DNA of 64,000 nt from Pseudo-nitzschia pungens. Its lineage: Eukaryota; Bacillariophyta; Bacillariophyceae; Bacillariales; Bacillariaceae. This document shows, piece by piece, positions 42,799 to 54,703 of the stretch (the first letter of the stretch is position 1; each line of letters starts with the position of its first letter). The DNA lies in the NCBI GenBank assembly GCA_037355855.1, contig CM074760.1, positions 7,742,501-7,806,500 on the forward strand, in the 5' to 3' direction. Both the position numbers and the translations under genes were made by a program. The notes below the pieces were generated by a model. That model was not told the origin of the DNA and ran no database searches. It worked only from the letters and a program-made list of their open reading frames with translations.

Positions 42799-43713
42799 GA
42801 TACGATGAACGTTAGTACACGGGTATTGAGGCATTGTTTGGGAATTGATGAATCATAACAAGTTGTGTCTGGATTTATGAGCTCTTGGCATCGTCGTTCT
42901 ATGTACTTCATCTAATCATGGTGTGTTTTTTCTCTTTCTCATGATTCTCCGTGATAGCTCTGCATACCTAGAGCTCAACTGATCTTGTTTCAGTCATGTA
43001 CTCCAATCTTGTTCTTTGGATAGTTCAATGCGATGATTCTCTGGGCCAACATATGGTTGATGTCTGCACGGGTGACCATAATGGTCACGCGTGCAGATCT
43101 AATGTGCGGCTTCGATATGTTTGTTCTAATGCGTGCCTAAGTTCTCTCTGCACACAGATCCAATGCGTGACTAACTGCTCGCAGATCTAATACGTGGACA
43201 GATCTAGTAGTGTCCTGGACAGATCTAGTGTCCTCGTAGGGCAGATCCAATGCCTTATCATTACTATCGTCAAGTTGCGGCGGAAAAATCTATTGTGGCA
43301 CAGTAGATCAGAACTTCAAATTTTGAAAAAAAAATAAGAATCACACAGGTAAGAATACAGGTACGAGTATTTAAATATTTAGGTATTACTTCTATTAATT
43401 AATTATACTATTATTATTTGGGAATTGATGGATCACGTGTTGGCTTTGCTCTCCTCGTCATAGTAAAGTTCAAAAAGTATGTTTTTATTCATACTTAGAG
43501 GGACAAGTAAGGTTACACACCAGATACGAAATGAATTAAAAAAATTATAATACTGCTGCCATTAACAAAAAATTATACGAAGTACGTAGTAATTCTGTAG
43601 TGCCGAACAAGATAAGTGCGTAACAATAGAGTGAGTCTTGGCTGACAAACGTGAAGGTGCAACTGGCATGGCGGTAACCTTACTGGTAAATCTTACCGCA
43701 CTTCCACGTACTG

Positions 43714-43808
43714 TACTACAGAATTCCTATAAGCTGTCCCTCGGTTTCAGTAGAAATTAGTAGTCGGGGACGTAGAACCGGGGGACAGCTGATAAGAACT
43801 TCGTACTA
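43714..43808. mobile_element. MITE-like hairpin element, copy 1
   Basis: A ~95-bp element starting TACTACAGAATTCCTATAAG and ending GACAGCTGATAAGAACTTCG plus TACTA. Its two ends are inverted repeats (left CTATAAGCTGTCCCTCGGTTTC, about 80% complementary to the right). A 30-base middle reads AGTAGAAATTAGTAGTCGGG. There is no coding capacity, as expected for a non-autonomous MITE. Confidence 0.65.
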
Positions 43809-44049
43809 TCAAAATTTGACTGCCTGCTTGCCTTACCTCCGATAAGTGCCGCTTTTTTAAAAAAAGTTCGGCTTAAGCCGTCACATTTTTTTCATGGATT
43901 GACATTTCAACGATTGATTCCTCGTTCCTCACTCACTCACTCTATCGAAAAATGGTATGAATAAATAAATCCTAACATCTTTCAACTCCGCTCGAAAAGA
44001 AGCGTGCTGATTTTTTCAATCCAGTGAATTCAAAATATTGAATATTCAA

Positions 44050-44144
44050 TACTACAGAATTCCTATCAGCTGTCCCCGGGTTTCAGTAGAAATTAGTAGT
44101 CGGGGACGTAGAACCGGGGGACAGCTGATAAGAATTTTGTAGTA
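44050..44144. mobile_element. MITE-like hairpin element, copy 2
   Basis: The same element as 43714-43808, about 90% identical and in the same orientation. It is better preserved as a hairpin: left CCTATCAGCTGTCCCCGGG pairs with right CCGGGGGACAGCTGATAAG. The ends TACTACA and TTTGTAGTA are also complementary. A short TA-type target duplication is possible but cannot be shown from two copies. Confidence 0.7.
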
Positions 44145-44193
44145 AATGTACGACCTAGAATAAACGAGGACCTTCTTGTTCAAAGTTGACGAG

Positions 44194-45742
44194 ATGATCA
44201 ATTTCGATGTACGTGACTTTGATGTACATTCTACTTATTTTCCAGTTGAACGTGACACGATGACAGCAAACGCAAACGCAACGTATCATTCGATCCACGA
44301 CAAAAATGATAGACGACAAAACATCTTGCGAAGATTTAAAGTTAGATTGAAGCGTCGAGCTGGGAAGAAAAGCAATACTAGTCCCGATGAGAAGGTACGC
44401 CGAGACTGATTCATTGCTTACTCGTATGTACAGTGATGCGATGCGATGTGATGCGATGCGATGCGATGCGATGTAATGTGAAATGTTACCGTATGCATAC
44501 CTCACCGTATCTCCGTCCCACCAAAAACACGTCGTTGCCAATGTCGAAAAATAGTCCATAGCCGAAATGACAGCAGCCGAAACTCCGGTGAAAGAGAAAG
44601 AGGATGAGGATGATTCAATGGATCGAGAGTTCGACATGTATTTTGCTTCACATATCCTTCCACATACCAACGATGACAGGAGAGGCATAATCAGCCGAGG
44701 CTCGAGAAAGAACTCCTTTAAGTATAGATCATTGATGGACGCCAAGAAAGTCTCGGTCCCTTCACCCCCGGCGCAGAATTCAAGGCGTCGAAACAAGACA
44801 CCAGCCAGTCACAATCCCGCGAAAAGCAAGAGCAAGAGCACGACGACCAATGAAATTCTGCCACAAAAACTGTTGGACAAATTTGAAAATGAAATAGAAA
44901 TTTCACTACCAATGGTGGACATTGACTTGAATGAATCGTCACCCAACACCAAATCGACATCAATTCCCAAAGTAGTTGCAGAGAGCCTCGAAAGCCCCGA
45001 CGAATCAGAAGAAAACGAGGCCTCTGTCCTGAAGAATATATTGGGTCTCTTCAAGTTTGACAATGCACTGATAGATGCGGTGGATGAATCTCAAACCGAT
45101 TTCAACCGGATGCTCAACAGGATGTCTTCCGCGGCTAGAGTCATACCGTTGGAAACTCCTTTTGGGGACGAGACTACCACCATTGCGTCGTGGCCCGGGT
45201 CCGAAGTGATCGGTACGGCCGAAATGGAAGGCAAGACCACGGATAGCGAGACTACCGCTTCCAAAACCATAGATCGCGTCATCGCATACCTTTCCCATCT
45301 GCGGAGACAGACCGACGACGCTTCCTACGCGTCCAGCAAAACCATAGACCGAATTGTCAACTACCTCTCGCGCCTGCGGCGAACCGTCGATGAAACCTAC
45401 GAAACACATTCCAGCGAGTACACCCACGGTACCACCGGTGCTTCCATCTGTCTCGAGAAGGTCACAAACCGAATGAGTACCTTGGCGCTGGCATTTTCCT
45501 CGGCTGCAGAGGAAGCAACCGAGAAAACCGCGGAACAGTTTCAGGAGAACGGTGTTTGTTCCATGATGGAATGCACCAGTGGCACCAGCAACGTTGCCAT
45601 GAACCAGTCCATAGAAACATCCTATTCTCCATTGGACCGTTCGTGGTTTATAGTGAACGATGATTCCGACACCGTCAGCAGGCTGTCACTGCCCAACGAA
45701 GCGAACATGATTTCACTCCAGCACGAGGAATATTGCTTTTGA
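44194..45742 (+). CDS. Acidic protein with SKTIDR repeat, unknown function, one intron
   Basis: A spliced 462-residue protein that I do not recognise. Exon 1 (44194-44394) is basic (NILRRFKVRLKRRAGKKSNT). It joins in phase 0 to exon 2 (44555-45742), which starts SIAEMTAAETPVKEKEDEDD. The middle is acidic and Ser/Thr-rich. At about residues 300-360 there are two tandem copies of a 35-residue unit, SKTIDRVIAYLSHLRRQTDD and SKTIDRIVNYLSRLRRTVDE, predicted amphipathic helices, with a partial third copy. There is no signal peptide or membrane segment. The ATG at 44194 is used, but 44260 is an equally possible start, and exon 2 alone has an in-frame ATG at 44567. The intron is supported by the frame match and consensus ends. 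Confidence 0.65.
44395..44554 (+). other. Intron of the acidic-protein gene (160 nt)
   Basis: The donor is AAG|GTACGC and the acceptor AAATAG|TCC, phase 0. It contains a (GATGC)n run at about 44436-44472. Confidence 0.65.
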
Positions 45743-46537
45743 CTACGCAGCACTTCGTACTACAAGTAGTTGCTTGCGATGGACTTTCGACCCAGCGAAG
45801 ACTTTCGACCCACCCTTGGCTGATCCGGCCCACGGTGTTGCCCGATTCCGACCATTCGGTGCATGTACCGTATGCATCGTGTATATCCTTTCTTCCCACT
45901 CTCGGAATTCTTTCATTCTTTTCTATACCAACTCGATTCCGACGTTCACTGGCAATGTGACACACAGAAAATGATATTGGATTCTATCGCACGGTATTCA
46001 AACGTTGAAGTTATTTCTTGGACATTACTTCGCGGCGAGGAAAGAAAAAAGAGAGAATGTATGTACATCATTGTGCCATAACTTTTACGACGTAAATTAG
46101 ACACTATTGTACATCGAAAAAAGAAGGACGGCGAGGCGTATTGTAGAGACAATGACCGCACGTACAATTCATATGGTTTGGAATCAAATCATGAATCCGA
46201 AATACTTCGTAGCTCCTAAAGTACATGAGGCGTTGCGGAATTCTCCAAAAATGGGCTTTGTGGATATTGGCTGTTCTCCGGCTCGACTCACGGATCGGTG
46301 AGGTCGAAATGTGCGTACCGGCAGGACTCGTACACGTGGCGATTGTTCCGTAATCTGGTTCCGGTGATTTGTTCGAGTTCCCGTTCGTTGGTTTGTTGGA
46401 CCGTCCGCACCGCACAAAGCGGTGTGTGGTCTCCCTCTCTTTCATTTTTGCGTTGCGGGTTGCGTTGCGTTGCGTTGCACTGTACCGTACCGTACTGGGT
46501 CATCGTTGTTGCACTAGGAATAACCACACACCGCTCG
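45743..46537. other. Convergent spacer
   Basis: No convincing gene. A GTTGCGTTGCGTTGC run with TACCGTACCGTACTG lies just downstream of the sigma-factor stop codon (about 46452-46497). Confidence 0.5.
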
Positions 46538-49193
46538 CTACGCCTTGAGTTTTTCCGGGGCCACCCCGATAAATTCGGCCGCAAACTCCCGGAGTCTCGC
46601 ATTGTGGACCGAGTTCTTGTACCGCAGCTTGCGGTAGGCCCGTGTTTCCGCCGTCCGAATGTCGTTGAGGGTGAGCATGCCGCCGAAGGATCCCATGACC
46701 TCCTTGTGGGTCCGGGACTTTCCGTCGTCCAGTCCGTGCCGGAGACGCACAATGTCTCGCTCGAGCGGAAGGAGCTCGGCGGCGAGGGCGTTTTCGAGGC
46801 ACTGCCGGAGGAGCGATCGCTCGACGATTTCTTCCGGGCTCGGATCGGTGCTGCGGCGCGGGCCAAGAAAAAAAAACGAAACGAGACGAGACGAGAAAGG
46901 AGGGGTGACGGATGCGGCAAATCAAATCAAATCAAATCAAATCAATCAAATCCAAACGAACGATTCGCGCACGGTGTGTGACGCGATGCATCAAGATTTG
47001 AAAACGTGAAACATTGCACTTGTTAGAAACGATACAACAGAATACAAGAACTGTTTTGTCGCACACAATCACGAACAATCACACAAATCAAAACGAATCG
47101 AATTCCAATTTCAATTCGAATTCAATGCAATTCGAATTCCAATTCAATTCAAATCCATGACAGCGCCGCAGGGTTACTCACGCTGGCAAAATGTCCGCCA
47201 GTGTCTCGGCGTTTTCCGAGTCGGGACCGGCCCCCGCCTTTCCGGCGCCGGCATTGCTCCGGTCCAACCGGGCATCGAGCTGCGCCAGGGACTGGGTCGA
47301 CCGCAGAATGAACTCGAGCCGCGTTTTCTTGAGCTTGAGGCGGGTGGCAATCTCTTCCAGCTCCAGCGCCTTTTCGGGATCCCCCCCCGTCTCCCGGTAG
47401 TGGTCCCGAACGATTTTCTCGTACTTGTTCTTGATGGTGTAGAAATAGGGCGGAACGTACAGGCACTGCGTCGTGGCGGACTGCATGATCTGCCGCACCT
47501 CGTTGGTGATGTAGTACGTAGCGTAGGTGCTGAACTTGAAGTTCCGCTCCGGCTCGAACCGCTCGGCGGCAATGGCCAGCCCGACGATGCCCTGCTGGAT
47601 GACCTCGTCGAGGGAGGGCGTCGACCAGTCCCCCATGCTTTGGCTCCCCGACGGTTTCTTTTCGTGGTCGGCGTTCCGGTTGGCGCTCGCGTGGACCGAC
47701 GCCGCGGAGGTCCGCATCCACTTCTTGGCGATGCTGGTGACCAGCCGGACGTTGCTGCGGATCATGCGCTGCTTGGCGAGGGCGCCGTCGACGAGAACGC
47801 GGGCGAGCTCGTTGCGGCCCCCGGAAATGCCGAGCTGGTCGACGATGTCCTTCTCCGTGAGCATCCGGATGCGGTCCATCGTGTCGCCCAGCTGCGACGC
47901 CGCGGAGTGTTCGTACAGATCGTCGCGGAAGTCGTCGCGGAAGTCGTCGCGGAAGTCGTAGTCGAAATCGTCGTAGTCGTTGTGATTCTTATTCTTGTCA
48001 TTGTTGTACGTGTAGGGGTAATCATAATCATAATCATAACCGTTGTGCCTGGATTCCAGAACGGTTAGACCATCCGAAATGCAATCGTCGTCGTCGTCGT
48101 CGTCCTCGTCGTAGGTTTCGATCCCGTAGACGGCCATTCCCAGCTCTTCCATCATGGCTTGTTCGTCCTCGTCGTCCTCGTCAAAGCCTCCGTACAAATC
48201 CTCGATGGACGATCGACGCCTGGGTGGTGGTGGCTTTGCGCTGTTTCCCGGCACCAGTCCCTTGTTCACCAGGTATTCTTCCAGCTCTTCCTCCAGGGAC
48301 AGATCGTCGTCGTCGTCGTCGTCGTCGTTGTCATTCCCAAAGACCTCGCCGTAAAACTCGAAGTCTGGTGGTGTTGGTGGTGGTGGTTGCTGTTGCTTTT
48401 GCTGTTGTTGTTGTTGGGACCTGGTTCTCTGCTTCCGCCGATCCTCGGCCGCCTTTTCCCTCCGCCTCTGGTTTTCGAGCTGTCGCCGTTCGTATTCTTT
48501 CTTCTTGGTCTCGATCATCTCTTCGATCTTGGCCTTGGTGTCTATGAATTTTCGAATCTTGAGACCCAGCTCGCGTTCCTCCGCCTTGGTCAGCAGCTCG
48601 TGGTCCAATAGTTGGTAGGAGGCATCCGCCACGGACTGGGACTGCGTCGCTCGCGGCTTGGATTCCTGCCGTTTCGGTTTCGGTTTTGGTTTCGTTTTCG
48701 TTTTCGATGTCGTTGTCGTTGTCGTTGTCGTTTTCACCCCGTTCTCGGTCGACGAGGAAAGCGACCACGGATCGTCCTTGCGACGTGCCGTCCCCAAAAC
48801 CGTGGGACTCCTGCGATTGCTGCTGATGCTGCTACCGTTGCTGCTGATGCGGCTGTGTCTGATTGTGTGCCTGCCTTTGTGCCGCCAGGCAGCGTGGTCG
48901 CGGTTGGGTTGGGAAAGAGCGAGAGCGGTGGAAGGAGGATTCGCGGTCGGATTCGCGGTCGTGGGCACGACGAAGGCTTCCGCGTTGTCGATTCCCTGCA
49001 GGGTTGCGATGCAAACGACCAGCGCTGTTGTCCAGCAGATGGCGTCTCCCTTTCGCTGCGGACGTGGACGTGGACGTGGACCCCGGGGTCGACGCTTCCT
49101 GTTGCAGCTCGGGGAAGGTGAACGCCGGGATCGCCCCGACGATTGGATGTGCGTTTGTGCAAGTGATTTTGTTTGTGTTTGTGGTTGTGTCAT
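46538..49193 (-). CDS. Plastid RNA polymerase sigma factor (sigma-70 family), one intron
   Basis: Nuclear-encoded sigma factor for the plastid's bacterial-type RNA polymerase. Exon 1 (49193-47182) encodes a basic leader and a signal-peptide-like core (CWTTALVVCIATLQGIDNAE) ending in A-E-A|F-V-V-P, the diatom plastid motif. A long low-complexity region with D/E runs follows. Sigma region 2 starts near residue 477 (RMIRSNVRLVTSIAKKWM, then QQGIVGLAIAAERFEPERNF, KFSTYATYYITNEVRQIMQS). Region 3 has YVPPYFYTIKNKYEK and LKLKKTRLEFILRSTQSLAQ. Exon 2 (46850-46538) supplies region 4: SPEEIVERSLLRQCLENALA, LLPLERDIVRLRHGL and the helix-turn-helix TAETRAYRKLRYKNS. The spliced product is 774 residues. 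The signal core sits about 50 residues in, so the true start may differ. Confidence 0.93.
46851..47181 (-). other. Intron of the sigma-factor gene (331 nt)
   Basis: The donor is CCAGC|GTGAGT at 47181 and the acceptor GCCGCAG|C at 46851. It splits a codon (phase 2) and joins ...DILPA to TDPSPEEIVE. The interior has ATTCGAATTC-type (about 47095-47155) and TTTGATTTGATTTGATT (about 46918-46950, reading the minus strand) repeats. Confidence 0.85.
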
Positions 49194-52094
49194 GGTGATG
49201 GTGATGGGAAATAAGGAAGAAGATAATGATGATGATGATGACGATGACGATGATGATGTGATGCAAGGAAAATTTGGAGATTGATTAGTATGTGAAGAAT
49301 TCGATTCGGTTGGTTTGCGATCACTTGTGTTGTATTGTGTTGTGTTGTGTTGTGTTGTGTTGCGTTGTGTTTGGATCTCTTCGAATGTGAGCTTCCGAGC
49401 GAGTACGAGTACAAGTACAAGTACCCTACAAGAATGTTTGGGATTGTTGGGAAAGCAACCGAAGTCTGGGGTTGTTGCGGAGCGAGATCGAAGATGTGCG
49501 AAGCACGACGTACTCGTAGCGTCAGCCGGTCAGATGGTTTTGTTTCGGAGGGGATCGAGGGGAAGGCGAAGGAAGGGAAGGAGGCAGGCAATGCTCGAAT
49601 GAGGTTTGCTCTGTGCAGGCAGGTAGGTATTTGTACGTCTTGGTAGGACCAGCTCTGTAGGTAAGATTATTGTGGTGTGGCGTGGCGTGGCGTGTTTCGT
49701 TTTGTTTTGTTTCCAGTTGAGTTTTCAGTAACCTTGTCAGTAAGGTATGTACAGATACGAGTAACCTTACTTGTAGTTAGGGAAGCACCTCACTTGTGTT
49801 GTACCGGTACATGTAAGATTTACCACTAACCTCACGTATCGGATGTTGTTTTGTGTCGTGTTGCCTGTAACTTACTCGATTGATTCGTACCGGTGAATCA
49901 TAAAGTACATGATGTACAAGTAACTTACGGTAAGTTAATTAGTTCATGTAAAAAGTAAGGTTACATGAACATGTTGTGCCGATACGAACTTGTGCTTTTT
50001 CTCATTCGATTTCGATTGGCACGGTTTTTCCGCGGTTCCAGATGGTTTGGATGTTCTTTTTCTTTCAAACTGGCATCCATGGGGTGCCGTGGCAGGATCT
50101 GCTTGGCGGAGAAAGAGAACGAGCGGTGAACAAAATGAATGGGGTAGGAATACGGTAAGAATTACCGGTATCTTAGTTCGGGAGAACAAGAAAACAAGTT
50201 GGGGGGGGGGGAGCTTGCACCTTGTGTTCGGGTTCAGGGTAATTAAGCTTACCCGTCCCAGTAAGGTTTACTTGTACCGGTACCAGGTAATTACGGTAAC
50301 CTTACTCTACACTTTCTAAATCGAAATGGGGAAAATTCCTTCTCCGGCATTGGCAGCTTTGCTTCCACGTGGCCGGGATTGGTTCAATCAATGTTCAACG
50401 TTCAACATCCTCAACACTTACGGTAAGGTTTAAGGTAACCTTACTATTGTCTTTTCAAAAAGGTATGTTGTATGTTGGGTATGACCTTTACATACGGTAC
50501 GTATATGACGGTTCTGACAATACGATTCTCGTTTTCCATAGCACTAGAAGAAGATGCATACTATTAAGAAGAAGCACAGAACTATGAATATTTCGTTGAC
50601 GCCATGGAAGTGCGGAATCGGTGGACGACGGGACAGAGGTACCGGATAGAGGTGCGGATCGGTCCACGCAATAGAGGTGCGGGATAATAGAGGTGCGGAT
50701 CGGAAGTCGACGCGATAGAGGTGCGGAATCGGTGAACGACGCGATAGAGGTGCGGACCGGATTGCCACAGAGTTGCGGATAGGTTTGCAATAGAGGTGCG
50801 GATCGGATTGCAATAGAGGTGCGCATCGGATTGCCATAGAGGTGCGGATCGGATTGCAATAGAGGTGCGCATTGGATTGCCATAGAGGTGCGCATCCGAT
50901 TGCCATAGAGGTGCGCATCCGATTGCCATAGAGGTGCGCATCCGATTGCCATAGAGGTGCGCATCCGATTGCAATAGAGGTGCGCATCGGATTGCAATAG
51001 AGGTGCGGATTGCCATAGAGGTGCGGATCGGATTGCAATAGAGGTGCCCATCGAATTGCCATAGAGGTGCGCATTGGATTGCAATAGAGGTGCGCATCGG
51101 ATTGCAATAGAGGTGCGGATTGCCATAGAGGTGCGGATCGGTTTGCGATAGAGGTGCGCATCGGATTGCGATAGAGGTGCGGATCGGATTGCAATAGAGG
51201 TGCGCATCCGATTGCCATAGAGGTGCAGATTGGTTAACGCCATAGAGGTGCGGATAGGTTTGCCATAGAGGTGCGGATCGGATTGCAATAGAGGTGCGCA
51301 TCGGATTGCAATAGAGGTGCGCATCGGATTGCCATAGAGGTGCGCATCCGATTGCCATAGAGGTGTGGATCGGATTGCGATAGAGGTGCGCATCGGATTG
51401 CGATAGAGGTGCGCATCGGATTGCAATAGAGGTGCGCATCCGAATTGCCATAGAGGTGCGGATTGCCATAGAGGTGCGCATCCGATTGCCATAGAGGTGC
51501 GCATCCGATTGCAATAGAGGTGCGCATCCCATTGCCATAGAGGTGCGCATCGGATTGCAATAGAGGTGCGGATCGGATTGCAATAGAGGTGCGGATTGCC
51601 ATAGAGGTGCGCATCGGATTGCAATAGAGGTGCGGATTGCCATAGAGGTGCGGCATCGGTTTGCAATAGAGGTACAGATCGGTTCGTGCAATAGAGGTGC
51701 AGATTGGTTAACGCCATAGAGGTGCGGATCGGTTTTGCAATAGAGGTGCAGATTGGTTGACGCGATAGAGGTGCGGATCGGATTGCAATAGGGGTGCGGA
51801 TTGGTCGACGCAATAGATGTGCGGATCAGATTGCGATAGAGGTGCGGATCGAATGGCAATAGAGGTGCGGATCGGTGGACGACGCGATAGAGGTGCAGGA
51901 TAGAGGTGCGGATTGGTCGTCGACGCAACTATTGGTGGTGATGATTGTCAATTCGACTCATTAGTACATTCAATATAGTAGCATAGCTACGCCGCTGATA
52001 CTATTACTAGTCCTAGTAGCTATGATGACTCTCAACATTCTTACTGCTACTAGTACTAATAGTAGTAGTTATCCCCGTTCCTCCTTCTTCTTGA
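49194..52094. other. Spacer with the large 23-bp minisatellite
   Basis: There is no gene. 49325-49370 is a TTGTG repeat. 49725-50310 is dense in GTAAGGTTAC, TTACGGTAAG and ACCGGTAC words. 50634-51924 is the minisatellite. 51995-52075 is a TAGTAG/ACTACTA palindrome cluster next to the NCAPG2 stop codon. Confidence 0.55.
50634..51924. repeat. 1.3-kb minisatellite, 23-bp unit (ATAGAGGTGCGCATCCGATT...)
   Basis: More than 50 tandem copies of a 23-bp unit, CATAGAGGTGCGCATCCGAT plus TGC. Variants are C(C/A)ATAGAGG, GCGCATC or GCGGATC, and CCGATT or GGATT. Some copies are short (18 bp, without the CATCCGA part). Near the two edges the copies carry longer inserts (GGTTAACGC, GGTGGACGACG), so homogenisation is strongest in the middle. 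Because 23 is not a multiple of 3, the minus strand reads the same 23-residue peptide in all three frames, largely without stops. Confidence 0.95.
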
Positions 52095-54666
52095 TTACGC
52101 ATTGCATTCTAATATATTTTCGAACAACGAACGCACTGCCCCCTCTTTCTCGGATTGTGCGAGATCGAGCTTGCTCACAATTTGCGTCATGGCAGGTCCA
52201 CCAGCACCAGCATCCTTCTTCATGACAAAGGACAGGCACTTTGCATTGAAGTTGAGAGCATCGTCGACGTCGTCCCCTTCGCACTCCAGCAATCGTTTCA
52301 CGATCGATTCTGCAAACGACAGCATCGCTTCCGAGTTTCCTTGTATGGCATCCAAAAAGATTGCGATCGATCCCCCCTCACTCCATAAATCGTCCGGTGA
52401 GCAGGTGTCTTCAAAAGATATCGAAACGTCCCCCGAATCGATAATGCGTTTGGATACACCAAAAAATGCCGGTAGCAAGTCATTGATTCCATTTCGCATG
52501 CGGAGCAACAGCTGAAGCTCCTTCTTCATCAAATCTCCCGCATCACTGTTCTTGCTAAATTGGGCATTGCACTTGACGAGTAGATGTTCCAGCAATGCAA
52601 CATCCCCCGACGCGCGGAATAGCTGAATGGCCAGACGAATGAACGCGTGTATGAGTTGCTCTTCGACGGGCCATCGACTCTGGTCAAAGATCTGACACCA
52701 ACCAACCGCTGCCTTGGAGATTTCGTCCGCATTTGTCATTCCCATTGCCAGCATCTCCGATGATAGGATGCACGACGACAACAGCAGAGCACCGCCAACT
52801 TTCGCGGAGTACATGACCGGAGAATCGTTGGGAGTCGTCACAAACAACGAAGAACGTCCTTTCATGGCCACCGGAGTTCTTCCGCAGTTTGCTTTTTGTT
52901 TCGGAGGCGACATGAGCGATGGTGATCCAGGTGGTGAATGTTCCATTGAGATGGACAATCGATTCGAGATGTTGGATAGATCACAATCACGGAGTGCGGA
53001 AGCTCCGTCGTCGTCGGATCTCATGAAAGCTGGAACAATCTTGTTGGTAGTCCACAAGAGCAGCTTTCCAACCTGTCGATCCATGGATGTGCTATCATCT
53101 TTCTCGAGTACAACCGAAGATTCCCTATGAAGTTCAAAACGCCCATATGCCTCGCTCGTTCGGATCGCACATTCTACTTCTTGGTTGCCGTAGTTCCGAG
53201 CCACCGAATCGTCCGCTAAGAGTCGCTCCGAAAGCTTGATTCCCTTTTCGAGAGCTGTCACCATGGTATGTGTTGCAGAATCCGACGACAGAATGGCTCG
53301 TCGAATGGTGCGTCCATGGGAATTTGCTCCCTGGAGGGCGTATTCCAATACACCCCACGCGATGAAATTCGGGAGGAACGGAACCAAATCTTCCTTGTTT
53401 GTCGTCGAGGCGGTACTGCTTCTGTTTCTGCTTCTGCGGCTTCGTCGCAGACCCAGACCCAACGTCGCTTCGAAATCCGGAGACAAAAGTGTGACATCTT
53501 CCATTGCGTTGACCTCAATCGATGTCGCCAAAGCTCCCGCAACGTCTTCCACAAGGTTCGACTCGCAGAGAAATGAGAGATACGCTGTTACCAGCGGTAT
53601 GACGCTCTCGGATTCTTCCTTCGATACCAATGCCAAGGACGACGCAACGAATGCAACAACTGGTTTCGTGGCATTTTCGTCCAATCGGGCGGCGCAATCC
53701 AGCATGGAGGAGCACGCACGAAAGCATTCGTTGGGACGGGAATCATCGTCACGTCCCTGAGCCAAGCTTTCGAGTCCTTTTTGTTCGAAATGTGCCACGA
53801 TATTGACCAAACAATCCTTTTTCGTGAATCGATCTTCCAAAACCCTTTTGCATGCCTCGTTCTCTGGTTTCTCGAGCAAAACCGCGAGTGATTCCCACAA
53901 AGTATTGATGGTATCGACCAAACCAGCCATTAGGGAAGTGTTTTCCGCCGATAGACTGCTACCCGATGCATCGGCACTCGCACCCTCCTCTTCTCCATCC
54001 GAATCCCCTGCTGTTGTTCCACGCCTGCGTTTCTTCGTTTTGGTCGTCTTCTTCACTTGATTTGCCTGATCCGAGTTGACACATGTTTTCAAGCACTTGA
54101 GGAGGACAATGATGAATTTGACGAGCGACTCAACTTCGATGTGATCTACCAAGTTGGCGTAGAACACCAAAGCAGCACTCGGATCGGTCAAGAGAAACGA
54201 AACCGTGCGCTGCAGGAGATTGTTTGCCGAAACGTTTTCTCCCTGAGGAAAGTAGGAAGTGAGCATCAATGCCGTCAGTTCCCTTGCCATGGGATTGCGC
54301 CGATTTGCGTGGAGTTTCTCTTCCGCCACGAGACGCGCCATCAAATGGTCTACGGGAACCACGTGATAGAAGCGAATGGTGGGACATTTTTTGACTTCGA
54401 GCAGCATTCGCACCGCCGCCAGTCGCACCCTTCCCGTCTTGTCGTGGATCAAATTTCCCAAGGACGGAAGCAGGGCTCGGAGAACGCCGTGCGATTGTTT
54501 GGTCCCGAGCAAAGTTGCAATGGCATCTAATGCAGCAGCGCGCACAGCCGCAGACCTCGAATCGGAGGAATGATTGACAACAATGTCTGCAACAAAGTAT
54601 TCGTCGTGGAACGAGGTGGGTCAGTGCAAGTGCAGTAACTCTGGTTTGCAAGTAGAAAGGTGCCAT

Positions 54667-54703
<37 letters not shown>

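Larger units (their letters stand above)
42799..44193. other. Divergent spacer with two MITE-like hairpin copies
   Basis: There is no gene. Between 43030 and 43260 a CAGATCTA(A/G)T motif with variable flanks recurs about six times. Two related ~95-bp hairpin elements lie at 43714 and 44050. Confidence 0.5.

Noticed and set aside
50488..51928. 440-residue repetitive proteins on the minus strand
   Set aside because: They are translations of the 23-bp minisatellite, equally open in all frames, with no flanking protein-like sequence.
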